Translations under genes and position numbers: made by a program
Notes under the pieces: generated by a model
The model's input: the letters and a program-made list of their open reading frames with translations, nothing else
What the model was told of the DNA's origin: nothing
The model's database searches: none
Assembly (NCBI GenBank): GCA_015295885.1
Contig: DVEE01000261.1
Span: forward strand, 1-21,947
Direction of reading: 5' to 3'
Length of the DNA stretch: 21,947 nt
DNA from: Leptolyngbyaceae cyanobacterium M65_K2018_010
GTDB taxonomy: Bacteria; Cyanobacteriota; Cyanobacteriia; Phormidesmidales; Phormidesmidaceae
In this document: positions 7,409-15,791 of the stretch, piece by piece
How the letters are laid out: each line of letters begins with the position of its first letter
Position numbering within the stretch: position 1 is the stretch's first letter

Positions 7409-9946
7409 ATGGTGAGCACCTCTGACTCGGCCCCACCCCTAACCCCGTGGTCTGGGCTGGGCTACCTGCTCGGGTTGAACCTGGCCATTCTGGTTGGCTT
7501 TAGTTGGTTGCCCTTAAGTTACTACCGCATGGTCGGTTGGCCCTGGATAGGGCTATGGCAGTTGGGTTGGCTGGCCCTGCTGGGCTGGCTCATGGTGAAG
7601 CTACGCCAGTGGCCGGTGCCCCTATACCGGCTGGGCCACGGGTTAGATGGCTGGCTGGCTGCCGCCGGCCTCGGTCTGGTGCTATCGAGCGGGTTTTCTC
7701 CCTTTCCCCGGGTGGCAGGTTGGAATGCCAGTTTGGCGGTTAGCTATGGGTTGGGTCTGTATGCCTATCGCAACTGGGTCGATCGCAGCCCCCTCACCCG
7801 GTCTCGGCTGTGGCTGGGCTGGGTGGCGGTAGCCGCTGGGGTGGCGGTGGTCAGTCTGGCGCTGTGGCGACCAGCCCCGGACCTGGAACAGGGGCAAGAC
7901 TTTTGGCGGGCGATCCGAAACTATCAGCCCCTGGGGCACCATAATTTTGTCGGCGGCTACCTGGTGTTGACCTTGCCCCTAGGGGTAGCGGCGGCGATCG
8001 CCTACCGGGGTTGGATCCGCTCCCTCGCCAGTCTGGCCACGGTGCTCATGGCCCTGGCCCTTTACATCAGTGGTTCTCGGGGGGCCGCCCTGGGCGGGGT
8101 GCTTTGGTTGCTGGTCACCTGGTTGACGCGGCTGGCGCGGGCCCGGGGACGGCAGCGCTGGCGGTGGGCGGGGCTCGGTCTGGTGGGTCTGGGCCTGGTT
8201 GCTCTAGGGCTGGCCACGAACCCGCGGATTCGAGCCTGGTTCGCTCCCGGCGGCGGCTTTCAGGCCGATGGTCCGACCCTGGATCGCTGGTTTATGCTGC
8301 GTCTAGGCCGCAACATCCTGGGCGATCGCCCCCTGGTCGGGGTGGGCCCGGGGGTGATGAGCCGGGTCTCCAATCTCTATCGCCCCATCGAAGCGGGAAC
8401 GGGGTTAGATCATATTCAGCAGCTCCACAACACACCGCTGCAACTTGCCGGAGAACTGGGCCTGCCCGGGTTACTGCTGTATCTGGTGGGCTTAGCGCTG
8501 GTGGGGCGGCTCTGGTGGCGGCTGTGGCAGCAACCCCTATCCCACCGGGATCGGGCTTTGCTGGGGGGTATCGGCGGCGGCCTGGGGGCTTACGGGGTTT
8601 CCAGTCTGACCGACTATCAGCTGGAAAATATTCCCATCGCGGCCACCCTCTTGATCCTGGTAGTGCTGTTGATCAGCCTAGGCGATGCCTACGGCCTAGG
8701 TCGGATAGAACTTTCTCCAGCCCGGCGGCGAGGGGCCAGCCTGGCTCTCTGGATCTGGGTGGGTCTGTTGTTCTACCTCTGGCTGCCCTTTACCCTCACC
8801 GTTGGCTTTGGGGCCTGGGCCGATGGTGCCTTCTACCGTCAGGAATTGAACCGGGCCGATCGCCATTGGCATCGGGCTACCCTACTGAGCCCCTGGGACC
8901 CGACGGCGGCGGCGGTGGCTAGCGAGGCCCTCTACGGCCTGGATCAGGTACTGGGAGACTCGGAGGCGAAGGATAATCTGCGATCGCTGCTGCTGGACTA
9001 TGCCCACCGGGCCCAGCGGGCGGCCCCCAACGATGTCTGGTTTAACCAAAATTTGGCCGTCCTCCACCAGCAGGACGATCCAGCCTTGGCCCTGACCTAT
9101 GCCGCCCGAGCGGTGCAGTTGCTACCACGGCACCGCAACTATGGCTACTGGCTGTTAGGGGTATTGCTCGAGGCCCAGGGGCAACGGCAGCTGGCGATCG
9201 CCGCCTTGACCCTAGAGGCCCTGGTGAATCCGGCGGCCCTCACCTACCCCCCGTGGCAGTCTGAGCCGCTGCAGGCTCTCTATGGGCCCGTGGTTCAGCA
9301 GACCCTGGCCGAGTATGATCGCTTGCTGACCCAACTGCATCCTACCGATCCAGGCTTTAACGCCCTCTATGAAACCCGGGTGGTACTGGGTTGGTGGACC
9401 GACCAGCCGCTGGCAGGAGTGGATAGCAACCGGCTCAGACCCATAGTCCAAGCGGTGCTAAGGGCTGACTCCGATCGGCCAGCGGCCCTGGAGCAGGTGG
9501 AAGCAACCCTGGCCAGCCAACCAACGGCCCTAGACCTGCGCCTACTGGCTGCCTGGCTCGATCCGGCCCAGCATTGGGCCACCTACGCCGAGGCGGTCAG
9601 CGACAGCCCTGACTGGCCCTTGAGGGATCTGGAAGCAAGCCTGACCCGGCAGCCTCTAAAAACCTGGCTCACCGCCCTCAGGGCCAGCCCCAGCCAACCC
9701 TACCGAGGCGCCCTCACCTTTGCCTACCGCAACTACCAGGCCAAGCAGATTTCCCTGATTCTCTACCCCCAGCACCTACAGACCTACGCCCTAGTCAGTA
9801 AACTGAATCTGTTTCAACCCTGGCCGAGGGAGTTTCCCGCCCTGGATCATCGTCTGGAAACCCTCAGAGGCCAGGCCCTGGGACTCCCTCATCCGACCCG
9901 CAACCTCTTTCGCCTCTCCCGCCTATCCCCTGAGCCCCTGCCATGA
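7409..9946 (+). CDS. O-antigen ligase/polymerase-like protein 1
   Basis: Large inner-membrane protein of the O-antigen ligase / Wzy_C superfamily. Residues 1 to about 470 form roughly a dozen helices. The region contains NYQPLGHHNFVGGY (about 171-184), SGSRG (221-225), GVGPG (near 311), QQLHNTPLQLAGELG (from 337) and SLTDYQLENI (from 399), the pattern seen in polymerases and ligases acting on lipid-linked glycans. The C-terminal 370 residues are soluble and helical with TPR-like repeats (ALTYAARAVQLLPRH, QRQLAIAALTLEAL). The total of 845 residues is far longer than ordinary WaaL or Wzy. It follows the phosphoglycosyl transferase by 13 nt and overlaps its paralogue. Cyanobacterial IctB belongs to the same superfamily, but this context favours polysaccharide work. 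Confidence 0.85.
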   Translation: MVSTSDSAPPLTPWSGLGYLLGLNLAILVGFSWLPLSYYRMVGWPWIGLWQLGWLALLGWLMVKLRQWPVPLYRLGHGLDGWLAAAGLGLVLSSGFSPFPRVAGWNASLAVSYGLGLYAYRNWVDRSPLTRSRLWLGWVAVAAGVAVVSLALWRPAPDLEQGQDFWRAIRNYQPLGHHNFVGGYLVLTLPLGVAAAIAYRGWIRSLASLATVLMALALYISGSRGAALGGVLWLLVTWLTRLARARGRQRWRWAGLGLVGLGLVALGLATNPRIRAWFAPGGGFQADGPTLDRWFMLRLGRNILGDRPLVGVGPGVMSRVSNLYRPIEAGTGLDHIQQLHNTPLQLAGELGLPGLLLYLVGLALVGRLWWRLWQQPLSHRDRALLGGIGGGLGAYGVSSLTDYQLENIPIAATLLILVVLLISLGDAYGLGRIELSPARRRGASLALWIWVGLLFYLWLPFTLTVGFGAWADGAFYRQELNRADRHWHRATLLSPWDPTAAAVASEALYGLDQVLGDSEAKDNLRSLLLDYAHRAQRAAPNDVWFNQNLAVLHQQDDPALALTYAARAVQLLPRHRNYGYWLLGVLLEAQGQRQLAIAALTLEALVNPAALTYPPWQSEPLQALYGPVVQQTLAEYDRLLTQLHPTDPGFNALYETRVVLGWWTDQPLAGVDSNRLRPIVQAVLRADSDRPAALEQVEATLASQPTALDLRLLAAWLDPAQHWATYAEAVSDSPDWPLRDLEASLTRQPLKTWLTALRASPSQPYRGALTFAYRNYQAKQISLILYPQHLQTYALVSKLNLFQPWPREFPALDHRLETLRGQALGLPHPTRNLFRLSRLSPEPLP

Positions 9947-12558
9947 TTCAGTCCCCAACCGACTCCTCCCACGCCAGGCACCAAAACTCGGCAGACGGAA
10001 CCCTGCTTGGGCTCCTCACCGCCGCCTTCTACGGCCTATTTACCCTATTGCCTGGCAGCAGCACCCTGATGGTGGCCTGGCCCTGGGTATTCCTCTGGCA
10101 GGTAGCCCTGGCCCTGCCCATCCTCTGGTTGCTATGGCAGGTATGGCACAAGCCCCTGCCCCAGCTTGCCCTGGGGAATGGGCTGGACTGGGTCGCCCTT
10201 TTAGCCCTGGTGGGGTTGGGAATCTCCACCCTGGGAGCCGAGTTTCCGGCCCAGGCCCGCTGGTATAGCTGGGCCGCGGTCGGGGGTCTGGCCGCCCTCT
10301 ATGCCCTCAAGGGCTGGCTTCAGGACACGGCTCGGATGCAGCGACTGCTGGAATGGCAGGGTTATCTGGCCCTGGCCTTGATCGGGCTCAGTCTGGGCCT
10401 GTGGGTGACTCAAATTTACGGGCCAGAGCGGGCTCGGCTGCAGAGTTTGCAGCAGTACGGGGTGGAGGCCCGCTTTAGCTTTCAATTCACCAGCCTGAGA
10501 AATTGGCAACCCATGGGTCACCAAAACTACGTGGCGGGCTATCTGGTCCTAGTTTTGCCCCTGTTTGTGGGGCTGGCCCTAGGGGCTAAGGGGTGGCGGC
10601 GGTGGGTGTGGATGGTAGCCACCGGATTGGGGCTGATTAACCTCTACACCACCAGTTCCCGCGGCGGCTGGCTGGCCCTTCTAGTAACCGGCCTGGTGGG
10701 TCTGGGGGTGGCCCTGGTCTATAGCCCTCTTCCCCGCCGTCTGGTGCTGGCTTTGGGGTCGGGGGCAACCGGGTTGCTCATCCTAACGATGCTCAGTAAC
10801 AGCCGCTTACGCCAGGGATTGGCCAAGCTCACCAGTGGCCACCTGGCCGGGGGGGAGCTCTCTTACCGGGCAGTCACCAATGCGGTGGGCTGGCGCATGG
10901 GCCAAAGCCATCCCCTCACGGGGGTGGGGCCGGGCAGTGTGCCCCTGGTCTACCAGCATTACCGGCCCCACTGGGCCGGACGCGATGCGGAGCTGCAATT
11001 CCAACTGCACAGCACCCCGGCCCAACTCTGGGGGGAACTGGGCCTGGGGGGGATGCTGGTGCCGCTCGCCCTGGGGGCGGTTCTGATCGTTCTGGTCTGG
11101 CGCTGGCAGCGACAAGGGGCTCACCAAACCCCCGCTGGTCTGTCACCCGGGTTGGTCTGGTGCCTGGTAGCGGCCCTCATCGGTTTTAGCCTGCTCAGCT
11201 TGACCGATTACCAACTGGACATTGTGGCGATTGGGGGGGTGCTCTGGGTGTACTTAGCCACCCTGGCCGCCACCTTCCATCCCCAAGGCCCCCTGGCGGG
11301 GTCGCCGCTGCCGTCTGCCGCTCCTGCAACCACGGCCGCGACCGATTTACCCTTCCCTCGCCTCAATCGCCTGCTGGCGGCCCTGGGGCTGGGCCTGACC
11401 CTGGCTATGGGCCTCTGGCTCATCCCCATTCACCGGGCCTGGGCCCTCTCCAACCAGGGGTTTGCCGCCCTGGCCAAACAGGATGTCAATGGCTTTGTCC
11501 AAGCGCTCAGCCAGGCCCATAGCCTGGCCCCCTGGGAGCCCTACTACCCCTACCAACTGGGCTGGAATCTGGGCGATCTGAGCTACCAGGTCAGGGATAA
11601 CCCAGAACTAAGAGCGACTTTACTGAAGGATGCGATCGCCTGGTTTGAGGTCGGCAATGCCATCGTGCCCTACCAGGAATTTGGCCATTCCAACCTGGGC
11701 TGGCTCCAGCTCGAAAATCAGCAACCGGAACTGGCCCGGGCATCCTTTCAGAACTCCGCAGCGCTGGTGCCGGCTAAACCCGGGGTCTTTTTCGGCCTGG
11801 GCTTTAGCAGCCTACAAATGGGGGATAGGGACGGTGCCGTAGAGGCCCTGACCCTGGAAATGATTCGCCATCCAGCCCTGGTAACCAGCCCGATCTGGCG
11901 GTTGGATCCCCTGGCTAGCCTCTATGCCCCCGTGACCCAGCGCCTGGAGCAACGGTACGGAGAGATTCTGGCGGCATACCCCCAGGACCCAGAACTAACC
12001 GGTTTCCTACACCAGGGGCGAGGCAGCTTGCGCTGGTGGCAGGGAGACTGGGCGGGGGCCGCCCAGGATTGGGAGATCGCCGGTGGTTCGGTGCAACAGG
12101 CCCTGTTAGCCCTAGCCCAGGGGCAGCCCGTAGCGGCTGAAACCTTACCCGAAACCCCGGCCAAATATGCCCTGTTGGCCTGGCAAACTCCCTCCCAGCG
12201 GCAGGCCCTGCTGGAAAAAGCCTGGGTCATTCAACCCGAAGATGTCCCTCAACTGGCCGAGAGTCTGCCCCCCCCGGAGAGGATTAATGAATTGGTCGAG
12301 AGCATGGCCGCCGCCACCGATTTCACCGATTGGTTGCAGCGTACTGCCCCCAGTTGGCAACCCCGCAGCAACCGGCTCGGCTTTGGAGTCCTTAGCCGCC
12401 ACATCGATGGCCCTAATCCCTCGGATTTTTACCCCCGGGTGGAAAATGTCCCCGTGGTTCAATTCCTGGGGGAAGCCTTTCCCTCTCCTATTTTCCTGCC
12501 CGCCCTAGACCGGGCCCTCGCCCCCTATAGACAGAGGTTGGGGCAACCAGCGGCCTAG
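9943..12558 (+). CDS. O-antigen ligase/polymerase-like protein 2
   Basis: Paralogue of the preceding gene, 871 residues, with the same layout: about a dozen membrane helices, then a soluble helical-repeat domain from about residue 500. Shared landmarks include MGHQNYVAGYLVL (from 191), TSSRGG (237-242), GVGPGSV (327-333), QLHSTPAQLWGELG (from 354) and LTDYQLDI (from 420). TPR-like units such as PYQEFGHSNLGWLQLEN and PGVFFGLGFSSLQMGDRDGA follow. The C-terminal SDFYPRVENVPVVQFLGE and PALDRAL segment partly matches PALDHRL of paralogue 1. Its ATG overlaps the upstream TGA in an ATGA junction, indicating translational coupling. One copy may polymerise and the other ligate the glycan, but this division is inference. 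Confidence 0.85.
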   Translation: MIQSPTDSSHARHQNSADGTLLGLLTAAFYGLFTLLPGSSTLMVAWPWVFLWQVALALPILWLLWQVWHKPLPQLALGNGLDWVALLALVGLGISTLGAEFPAQARWYSWAAVGGLAALYALKGWLQDTARMQRLLEWQGYLALALIGLSLGLWVTQIYGPERARLQSLQQYGVEARFSFQFTSLRNWQPMGHQNYVAGYLVLVLPLFVGLALGAKGWRRWVWMVATGLGLINLYTTSSRGGWLALLVTGLVGLGVALVYSPLPRRLVLALGSGATGLLILTMLSNSRLRQGLAKLTSGHLAGGELSYRAVTNAVGWRMGQSHPLTGVGPGSVPLVYQHYRPHWAGRDAELQFQLHSTPAQLWGELGLGGMLVPLALGAVLIVLVWRWQRQGAHQTPAGLSPGLVWCLVAALIGFSLLSLTDYQLDIVAIGGVLWVYLATLAATFHPQGPLAGSPLPSAAPATTAATDLPFPRLNRLLAALGLGLTLAMGLWLIPIHRAWALSNQGFAALAKQDVNGFVQALSQAHSLAPWEPYYPYQLGWNLGDLSYQVRDNPELRATLLKDAIAWFEVGNAIVPYQEFGHSNLGWLQLENQQPELARASFQNSAALVPAKPGVFFGLGFSSLQMGDRDGAVEALTLEMIRHPALVTSPIWRLDPLASLYAPVTQRLEQRYGEILAAYPQDPELTGFLHQGRGSLRWWQGDWAGAAQDWEIAGGSVQQALLALAQGQPVAAETLPETPAKYALLAWQTPSQRQALLEKAWVIQPEDVPQLAESLPPPERINELVESMAAATDFTDWLQRTAPSWQPRSNRLGFGVLSRHIDGPNPSDFYPRVENVPVVQFLGEAFPSPIFLPALDRALAPYRQRLGQPAA

Positions 12559-12645
12559 GGACCATAGTTTGGCAGCCCAGCCCCAGGGCCGCCAGCTCAT
12601 TTGGGGTCGGCTTTTGTCCCTCGCCATAGTGCTGATGCGGTCGCC

Positions 12646-12656
12646 CCTGGCATAAT
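12646..12656 (+). promoter_or_regulatory. Candidate extended -10 promoter element
   Basis: CATAAT at 12651-12656 is preceded by TGG (12648-12650), giving an extended -10 (TGN plus hexamer) 46 bp upstream of the ATG at 12702. I see no convincing -35. It would drive the hypothetical gene independently of the polysaccharide operon. The call rests on pattern alone. Confidence 0.3.
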
Positions 12657-12701
12657 GGGCGTCAGTTTGAGAGAGATCCCCAGGATCAATAGGGCCGGGC
12701 C

Positions 12702-13493
12702 ATGGAAATTGATCTGCTGCTTTTGACCATTTATTTCATCTGTGTTGGCTATGTGATCTACCAAATGGCCCAGTCGGTGGTGGACGAGTTGGAAGACCAG
12801 GTGAAGGTAATCCCTGACCAGGAAACCCTGAACGCTTCCGTGCGCGACCAATTGGCCCGGCAGGGGCTAGACCCTGAGATGGTAGAGGTGGTGGCCGTGG
12901 CTCCGCCCCCCCTCAGACCCGCTGGGGCTTTGAAGCTAACGGTGCCCAGGCCCAAAACTCCCCAGCATCCGGCTGGAACGGATAACGCCGGACAGATGAT
13001 GGTGCAGGTGTTGCCCCAGGGCCCCTACCCGCTCCAGCCGATCAAACAACTGACGGTGCAGGTGTTGAACCAAACCCAAAATCTGCAGATCTCCGTCGAT
13101 TGGGACCGCAGTTCCTTTACCCGCATGAATAACCAAACTCGCCGGGTGATTCGTCAAATTCCTGGCCTGCATCAGGACCTATCCCTGCCCCAGGTGGCCA
13201 GCGTGGTTAACCCTAATCAGATTCTGAACGTGGCCCTCACCATTGAGGAAACCTTTAGCCGCGATGCCACCACCCAGGTGTTGCAAAATACCTCACCCCT
13301 AATCGATATCAATCAACTGATGGCCTTTCCCCCAACGATGCGGGTGTATGCCCTGGATTTGGTGGTGCAACTAATCCCCGTCACCGGCCGGGGATTTCGC
13401 CCCATTATGCTGCTGCTACCCTTTCGGTTTCGGGTTGAAAGTCTGCCAGCCACGCCCCGTATTCCCTACCTGGCCAAACTGGTAAGGCGCTAG
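12702..13493 (+). CDS. Membrane-anchored conserved hypothetical protein
   Basis: I do not recognise a named family. The 263-residue product begins with one hydrophobic helix (about residues 4-24, LLLLTIYFICVGYVIYQM) directly followed by an acidic helix (VVDELEDQVKV), so the bulk is probably anchored by its N-terminus. A proline-rich linker (about 67-93) leads to a C-terminal region of alternating strands with QPIKQLTVQVLNQTQNLQISVDW and FGF-type hydrophobic patterning near PIMLLLPFRFRVE, suggesting a beta-sandwich. There is no enzymatic motif and only one cysteine, inside the helix. It is convergent with pstA across a palindrome. Codon use and GC match its neighbours, so transfer is not suggested. 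Confidence 0.75.
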   Translation: MEIDLLLLTIYFICVGYVIYQMAQSVVDELEDQVKVIPDQETLNASVRDQLARQGLDPEMVEVVAVAPPPLRPAGALKLTVPRPKTPQHPAGTDNAGQMMVQVLPQGPYPLQPIKQLTVQVLNQTQNLQISVDWDRSSFTRMNNQTRRVIRQIPGLHQDLSLPQVASVVNPNQILNVALTIEETFSRDATTQVLQNTSPLIDINQLMAFPPTMRVYALDLVVQLIPVTGRGFRPIMLLLPFRFRVESLPATPRIPYLAKLVRR

Positions 13494-13504
13494 AAGGGCG
13501 GTCC

Positions 13505-13520
13505 CGAAACCCGGGTTTCG
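13505..13520. terminator. 16-bp palindrome between convergent genes
   Basis: CGAAACCC (13505-13512) is followed directly by its exact complement GGGTTTCG (13513-13520), 12 nt after the stop of the hypothetical gene and 5 nt before the pstA stop. There is no T-tract on either strand. It fits a bidirectional hairpin that ends or stabilises both transcripts, but not a textbook intrinsic terminator. Confidence 0.45.
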
Positions 13521-13525
13521 CTGTT

Positions 13526-14509
13526 CTAGGGGCGGGGTCTCTGGAACCGACTGCGCAGGATGATAGCCAGGCTGTTCATCCCTACCAGCATGACCATCAG
13601 CACAATAATGGCGGCGGCAGCATTTTCATGGAAGGCTTTTTGGGGCCGGCTGATCCAGTTGAAGATCTGAATCGGCATCACCGTGAAGGGGCTCTGTAGC
13701 ACATCCACGGGACAGCGCAGCAGGTCCAGGGGGTTGAAGTAGGGGAAGTCTGGGGTGCAACCGGGGGTAAAGGGCACAAAGGTGAGCGCCCCGATAGTAA
13801 TCAGGGGGGCAGTTTCGCCGATCGCCCGGGAAAGGGCTAGGATCACCCCGGTGAGTATGCCTGAGAGGGCGGCGGGCAGCACATGGGCTGAGACCACCTG
13901 CCAGCGGGTTCCCCCCATGGCTAAGCCAGCCATCCGAATGCTGTCTGGCACCCCCCGCAGGGCCTCCCGGGTGGCCACAATGATGATCGGCAGGATCAGC
14001 AGAGCCAAAGTTAGCGCCCCAGCCAGCACCGAGCGTCCGCCGGTAACCGGCTCCATTAAACGCACAAAGGCGGCGAGACCGAGTAGGCCATAGATGATGG
14101 AAGGCACCCCGGCCAGGTTACTAATGTTGATTTCAATCAGGCGAGTGAACCAGTTATCACCGGAAAATTCCTCCAGGTAAAGCCCCGCTCCCACCCCAAC
14201 GGGAAAGGCCACTACCGCCACTATGATCATCACCCAGAAGGTGCCGGCCAGAGCCCCGATGATGCCGGCGTTTTGGGGGCGGCGGGAGGGAAAGCTGGTG
14301 AGAAACTGCCAGTCAATGCGACCCAAGCCCTGGTTGAGGACGTCCAGGAGGAGCCAGGCGAGAACGGCGATCGCGATCACGGTCGCCAGCCAGGCAGCCA
14401 GTTGAAACAGCCAATCCATCCCATAGCGCCGGCCTAGGTTAGCTGAGAAGGGGGGGGACTCCGCCACCGCCGGGGGGGTGGGGGAAAGGTCAGAGGGGGA
14501 TGTGGCCAT
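13526..14509 (-). CDS. pstA: Phosphate ABC transporter permease PstA
   Basis: One of the two transmembrane subunits of the high-affinity phosphate importer; it pairs with PstC and would couple to the ATPase PstB. The 327 residues include six main hydrophobic helices. The cytoplasmic EAA coupling loop is clear from about residue 182 (EALRGVPDSIRMAGLAMGGT), followed by LPAALSGILTGVILALSRAIGETAPL, diagnostic for PstA/PstC. The periplasmic stretch between the last helices (TFVPFTPGC to NWISRPQKAFHE) is typical of PstA. The ATG overlaps the pstC stop by one base (TAATG), showing translational coupling. No pstB follows; the next gene is convergent, so the ATPase must be encoded elsewhere. Confidence 0.95.
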   Translation of the reverse strand: MATSPSDLSPTPPAVAESPPFSANLGRRYGMDWLFQLAAWLATVIAIAVLAWLLLDVLNQGLGRIDWQFLTSFPSRRPQNAGIIGALAGTFWVMIIVAVVAFPVGVGAGLYLEEFSGDNWFTRLIEINISNLAGVPSIIYGLLGLAAFVRLMEPVTGGRSVLAGALTLALLILPIIIVATREALRGVPDSIRMAGLAMGGTRWQVVSAHVLPAALSGILTGVILALSRAIGETAPLITIGALTFVPFTPGCTPDFPYFNPLDLLRCPVDVLQSPFTVMPIQIFNWISRPQKAFHENAAAAIIVLMVMLVGMNSLAIILRSRFQRPRP

Positions 14510-15639
14510 TACTCGTACTTCTCCCGAAAGCGACGGACAAACCAGTAGCTCAAGATATTCAGGCCCAGGGTCATCACAAAAAGAGACATGCCCACCGCAA
14601 AAATGGTTTTGTAGGCCAGCGACCCAAAGGGGGCATCCCCCAAGCTCACCTGCACGATAAACGCTGTCATGGTCATAACAGGAATGAAGGGGTTGATAAA
14701 GCTGAGGCTGGCGTCGATGGGTTGGGGATTCTGCCCTGCCGCCAGACTGACAATCATGGTTTCCCCGATCGCCCGCGAGGCCGCCAGAATAATCGAGGCC
14801 ACAATCCCGGACAGGGCGGCGGGCAGCACTACGGCCTGGATGGTTTCGCGCTTAGTGGCACCCATGGCAAAGGCCCCCTGGCGCAGGTCCTGGGGTACGG
14901 CATTGATGGCATCCTCGCTGAGGGAAGCCACCAGCGGGGTAATACTGATGCCCAGCACTAGCCCGGCACTGAGGGCATTAAATCCCTGCAAAGGGGGGAT
15001 CCATCCCTGCAAAAAGGGGGTAACTGTCAGCAGGGCAAAATAGCCAAAGACGACCGAAGGTACCCCCGCAATCAGTTCCAGCACCGGCTTTAGCACCTGG
15101 CGCACCCTGGGGGCCGCGTACTCACTCAAAAAGATGGCGATCAGTAATCCCAGGGGAATGGCCACTAGCAGGGCAATGGCTGAGGTCAGCAGAGTGGCAC
15201 TGACCAGCACAAAGATGCCGAAATTGGGATTTTGAAACAGCGGCGTCCAGCGGGTATCGGTAAAAAACCGTCTCAGGGCGTAGAAGAATCCCGCTAGGCG
15301 ACTCGGCGGGTCCAACCCGACCCTACTGGCCTGACTGGCCAATTGTTTGGGATCCAGAGCCTGGATTTGATCCCCCAAAGCCTGCAGTTCGGCCGGGGAG
15401 GCATTGGGCAGCATGGTCGGCAACCGATGCACCCAGAGAGCCTGGCGAAAGAAGGGATCGAAGAATAAATCGAAGGTTTCAAAAATTAGGGTCAGCACGA
15501 TGCCCAGGGTGGTCAGAATCGAAATGGCCGCAAACACAAAGCAGAGGGCACGTACCAAACCTTCAATCCGACGACTCCGACGCCGATTGGGCTGCCACAG
15601 AGAAGCCTGGGGGGAGGAAGTGGTGGGCTTAACAGTCAT
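14509..15639 (-). CDS. pstC: Phosphate ABC transporter permease PstC
   Basis: Partner permease of PstA in phosphate import. It has 376 residues, noticeably longer than the 319 of Escherichia coli PstC. The excess lies in an insertion of roughly 60 residues after the first helix (ALWVHRLPTMLPNASPAEL to RRFFTDTRW), predicted to be periplasmic. The EAA coupling loop starts at about residue 242 (EDAINAVPQDLRQGAFAMGAT) and is followed by LPAALSGIVASIILAASRAIGETM. The ATG at 15639 has no strong Shine-Dalgarno. Upstream lies an 11-bp-phased Pho-box-like array, fitting phosphate-starvation control. No pstS precedes it, so the binding protein must be encoded elsewhere. Confidence 0.95.
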   Translation of the reverse strand: MTVKPTTSSPQASLWQPNRRRSRRIEGLVRALCFVFAAISILTTLGIVLTLIFETFDLFFDPFFRQALWVHRLPTMLPNASPAELQALGDQIQALDPKQLASQASRVGLDPPSRLAGFFYALRRFFTDTRWTPLFQNPNFGIFVLVSATLLTSAIALLVAIPLGLLIAIFLSEYAAPRVRQVLKPVLELIAGVPSVVFGYFALLTVTPFLQGWIPPLQGFNALSAGLVLGISITPLVASLSEDAINAVPQDLRQGAFAMGATKRETIQAVVLPAALSGIVASIILAASRAIGETMIVSLAAGQNPQPIDASLSFINPFIPVMTMTAFIVQVSLGDAPFGSLAYKTIFAVGMSLFVMTLGLNILSYWFVRRFREKYE

Positions 15640-15728
15640 AGGGTTAGGGTTCCCTAAGGCGGGACTGAGCAGGGCTACAGTAAGTAACCTAAACCCTGTT
15701 GGGCTGTTCTTTTCAAGGCTTTTTAGAA

Positions 15729-15791
15729 CTTATTCGGTTGTTAGTCTTCTCTTAGCCCGACAGCAAGTTTTTCTTATGGTTTCCTTAACCG
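15729..15791 (+). promoter_or_regulatory. Pho-box-like array, six 11-bp units
   Basis: Octamers resembling the cyanobacterial Pho box CTTAACCT occur in exact 11-bp phase: CTTATTCG (15729), GTTAGTCT (15740), CTTAGCCC (15751), a degenerate AGCAAGTT (15762), CTTATGGT (15773) and CTTAACCG (15784, 7 of 8 matches). Known cyanobacterial SphR/PhoB sites are tandem octamers with 3-nt spacers, exactly this period. The array is about 90-150 bp upstream of pstC, a classic Pho-regulon gene. The boxes read on the + strand, opposite to pstC, so either the array works in both orientations or it also drives rightward transcription. Confidence 0.7.

Noticed and set aside
8011..8922. 303-residue + strand ORF inside the first ligase/polymerase gene
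   Set aside because: It is an out-of-frame shadow in GC-rich coding DNA, dominated by Gly, Arg, Pro and Ser, without any recognisable motif.
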